Assembly (NCBI GenBank): GCA_037042915.1
Contig: CM073193.1
Span: forward strand, 1,674,001 to 1,738,000
Direction: 5' to 3'
Source: Auricularia sp. M13
Taxonomy: Eukaryota; Basidiomycota; Agaricomycetes; Auriculariales; Auriculariaceae
Length of the DNA stretch: 64,000 nucleotides
A program made the position numbers and the translations under genes. Of this stretch, positions 61,250 through 64,000 are shown piece after piece (the stretch's first letter is position 1; every line of letters begins with the position of its first letter). The notes under the pieces were generated by a model, which saw nothing but the letters and a program-made list of their open reading frames with translations, was not told where the DNA came from and did no database searches.

Positions 61250-64000
61250 TCACCGCACGAAGGCAGACAGGCCCGCCGCCTGGATCTTGCCCGGGTCCTG
61301 CTGGTTGAGCCGGGACACGACCTCGATCAGGCCCGCGCGGACCTCATCGCCAAGGTGGTCCTCCGCATTCGGGTCAAGCACCTTAGCAATCGCAGGCAGG
61401 AGCTGGTCGATGTGCGCCATGACGGGCGCGGCGTTGGTGTGCAACAGAGTAAGGAGCGCGCGGAACACAGTCTTGTTCTCGATCGGGTCCGCCTCCAGGG
61501 GCAGGATGCCAATAATGACCGGCAGCACCTGATCCAAGGGTACCGCTGCGCTGTTACGGATAATCATCCGCGCCACAGCACCAGCCGCGTTATCGCGCGC
61601 CGTGTAGACAGGCGGCTTCGAGCCTTCCGCAGGCGTAAACAACGGCCGCAGCGTGCCCAGCAAGGGCAGGTACTGCGAGCTCAGGTCCACCTCGGAGTGC
61701 TCAATAACCAGACCGACAGCAAAGCAGGCGTTGTTGACCACCTCGGGCTCCGGGTCATTCAATGCCTTGCCCAATAATTGCAAGACATCCTAGATAGATA
61801 GATGCGTAAGCGGTATAACAACGGCGCCACAGATCAACGGACCTGAGTAAACGGCGTAACAGCAGACTTCATGCCGGCCAGGATCTCAGCAAGCACTCCG
61901 ATGGCGGACGAGCGGTCCATGAGCGAGCTCTTCTTCTTCTGTATTCATGCGTCAGATGTAGATGAGGTAGACGGACTACCAGACGCACGTAATACTTCGA
62001 GATCTTGGGGAAGAACACGACGAACAGACGACCGAAGTCGGGGCCGAGCGCGACGGCGAGTCCGGCGACGAGGTCGCCGGCGGCCTGAATGAGGACCGAG
62101 TCGAGCTCGGCCTGCTCCTCCTCGCCCTCGGCGCCGCTCTGCTCCTCGTCGGGGTCGTTCTGGCACAGGCTCTTCTTGTCGAGGACCTGCACGACCATGT
62201 TGACGATGGCATCGATGTGCGGCACAGGCGTGTTCGACACCGGCGCAGCGTCCACGACACCAGCGCGCGGAACGGACGAACCCTCGATGAACGCCGGCCC
62301 GATGAGCGTGAGCGTCTCCGCGAGACCGCTGAAGAGCGTCGTGACGACTTCCCTGAGGAATATGGGTCAGCAAAGGTAGAATTAGGGAGATATATGAAGC
62401 GAGGAGGGAGGAAGTCAGATAATAGTATCTTTCCATTCATTCGCCGCGAAGCGTCGTAGTGAGCTGAGTGTGAAGGTTTTCTCATCGTGCAGAGGGGTAG
62501 AGGAAAAGGAGAAATAAGAAGAAACTGCACCCACTTGTCATCCTCGGTCTGGTACATGTTAAGCAGCCCGCTGAGTGCATGGTTGCACATGTCCTTGACG
62601 TTCTGGTGAAGAGGCGTGCTCTGAGCGTTGATATTAGCAGCGCATAAAAAGACAGAAACAAAAAATAATGGAGCTTACAACAGTAGCCGCCGGCGTCCAC
62701 GGCTGCGGGTTGCTGAGCTTGTAGAACGTCTGAACGAACTCAAGGAGGGAGTTGGTGCCAGCCTTGCGGATGCCCTCGTAGTAGTGGTCGAGCATGTCGA
62801 CGAGGACGAGCGTGCACTCCTCCACGTACGGCAGGAACGCGCCCTTGGTCGCAACAAAGAGCGTGCCGAGCGTGTCGACAGCGATCTCCTTCTCGACCGT
62901 CAAAGCGCTGTTGACCTCGATCATCGCACCGTCACCATCGTCGTCGCCGAGCAAGTCCTCCTCCTCGACGACGATGGCATCCGCGGGCGTCTGGCCGGTC
63001 TCGGTCTCTGCGGCTTTCATCAACATCGACCTCACAAGGATAGATGGAAAAGAACGGACCGTCAGCTTCCTCGCCGATCTCGAGCTGCTTGCAGCTCTTG
63101 AGCAGCGGTGGGAGGCAGCGCGGGAGGTAGCCCGCGAACTCGTCCTCGAAGACGCGCGCGAGGACGCCCCAGAGTAGGAAGCAGCACTCGCGCAGGCGCG
63201 GGCTCTGCGTCGTCTCGAGCGCCTCGAAGCTCTTGGCCATCATGGGCTGGAAGAAGGGCGCAAAGCTCTCCTTGCCGACGGCCTCGGCGAACGTGCCGAT
63301 GGCGTCGATGGCCATCCCGCGCAGGTCACCCTCGTCGCCCTCGTCGGGCAGCGACAGGTACGCGTCGAACTTCTGCATGATGGGCGCGAAGTACACGAGG
63401 AACTTGTCGCGCGCGGCGTGCGCGGCGGAGCCGATGGCGCCGACGACGAGCGTCTTGACCTTCACGGGCGCGTTGTCGAGCAGGAAGACGAAGCGCTCCA
63501 TGAGCACGGGCAGGTACTGTTCGATGACCTCCGGCAGCGCCTCGAGCAGCGAGTCGAGCGCCGTCGTCGCGTCCTTCTGCGTCGCCTCGTCGCCCATGAG
63601 GTGCAGCAGGCCGGGCACGAGTACGGCGTGCTTCGCGACGCACTCCTCCTCGAGGTACTCGCACAGCGAGCAGATAGCATTGCACGACGCCTTGCGCACG
63701 ATCGGCTCCGGGTCGTTGAACCCGGCCTCCAGGATGGGCCACACGGCATGCATGTGCGACTGCATGAAGTCCGAGCAGCCCTCGACCGCGACGCCGAGCG
63801 CGAGCAGCCCAGCGCGGCGGAACGCCGGGTCGGGCGACGCGATGCAGTTCTGCACGATCGACAGGAGCGGCGGGAACACTTGCGACGGCGGCAGCTTCAG
63901 CGCCAGCTCGTCCAGGACGCGCAGCGCTGCGCGGTACACGGACTCGCCGTCCAGGTCGTCCTCGGGCTCGCCGATGGCGGGGATGAGCGACTGGATGATC
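61250..64000 (-). CDS. Importin beta-4 (Kap123-type karyopherin), 5' end outside window
   Basis: Nuclear import receptor of the HEAT-repeat karyopherin family that carries ribosomal proteins and histones through the pore. The C-terminal part is present in several exons. The first, cut by the window end, reads IIQSLIPAIGEPEDDLDGES, VYRAALRVLDELALKLPPSQ, VEGCSDFMQSHMHAVWPILE, KASCNAICSLCEYLEEECVA and GMAIDAIGTFAEAVGKESFA. Next come the acidic loop VVEEEDLLGDDDGDGAMIEV and EKEIAVDTLGTLFVATKGAF, then NVKDMCNHALSGLLNMYQTE, EVVTTLFSGLAETLTLIGPA, an acidic stretch (EEQSGAEGEEEQAELDSVLI), KKKSSLMDRSSAIGVLAEIL and the last exon (61783-61250) ending DPGKIQAAGLSAFVR. The alternation of paired helices and the mid-protein acidic loop fit Kap123/IPO4. 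No damage seen. Confidence 0.9.

Noticed and set aside
61229-61777. 182-codon plus-strand ORF
   Set aside because: Antisense of the last importin exon.

Overview
The window looks like nuclear DNA of an agaricomycete basidiomycete. Genes are GC-rich and cut by many 45-65 nt GT..AG introns. There is a CYP63-like P450, several proteins of types usual in mushrooms (F-box/LRR-like proteins, DUF6533-type membrane proteins, TIGR04076, thaumatin-like secreted proteins, P-loop proteins of the Crinkler/RHS type), and an intron-containing tRNA-Pro. A polyporoid wood decayer would fit the P450 and pectate lyase, but that is inference.

Layout. 1-8.4 kb: a cytochrome P450 cut by the window start (minus), an aldo/keto reductase with an extra N-terminal domain (plus), a small His/Pro-rich protein and F-box gene 1 (minus). 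9-15 kb: F-box gene 2 (minus), a gene-poor stretch and tRNA-Pro(CGG). 15-25 kb: a disordered Pro/Ser-rich protein and a P-loop gene (plus), then on the minus strand a CYP63-like P450, a secreted PL3 pectate lyase and F-box gene 3. 25-33 kb: an ATAD2/Yta7-type AAA+ bromodomain ATPase (minus), followed downstream by a second P-loop gene and a decayed, internally deleted copy of the ATPase gene. 33-36 kb: gene-poor. 36-43 kb: two multi-pass membrane proteins, a TIGR04076 protein, a disordered protein and an O6-alkylguanine-DNA alkyltransferase. 43.8-47.2 kb: two thaumatin-like secreted paralogues. 48-54.6 kb: a conserved membrane protein, an NTase-like small protein and a type-B carboxylesterase.

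54.9-60.1 kb is a 5.28-kb DNA transposon with two nearly identical 1066-bp terminal inverted repeats and an apparent 4-bp target duplication. Each repeat holds an array of degenerate GTAACTT motifs and ends inside in a 64-bp hairpin. A 1.45-kb LTR retroelement with two 206-bp LTRs is nested in its centre. Just beyond it lies a previously easy-to-miss 33-residue, two-exon metallothionein, then the 3' part of a Kap123/importin-4 gene that runs off the window end.

The genes do not form one pathway. Housekeeping genes (ATAD2, importin, alkyltransferase, tRNA) alternate with fast-evolving accessory families (F-box, P-loop, P450, secreted proteins) and with recent mobile DNA. The strongest leads are the long-TIR element with its motif array, the nested LTR element, the metallothionein, and the ATAD2 pseudogene with its microhomology deletion. 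Splice sites were placed by eye; where reading frames closed exactly I say so.
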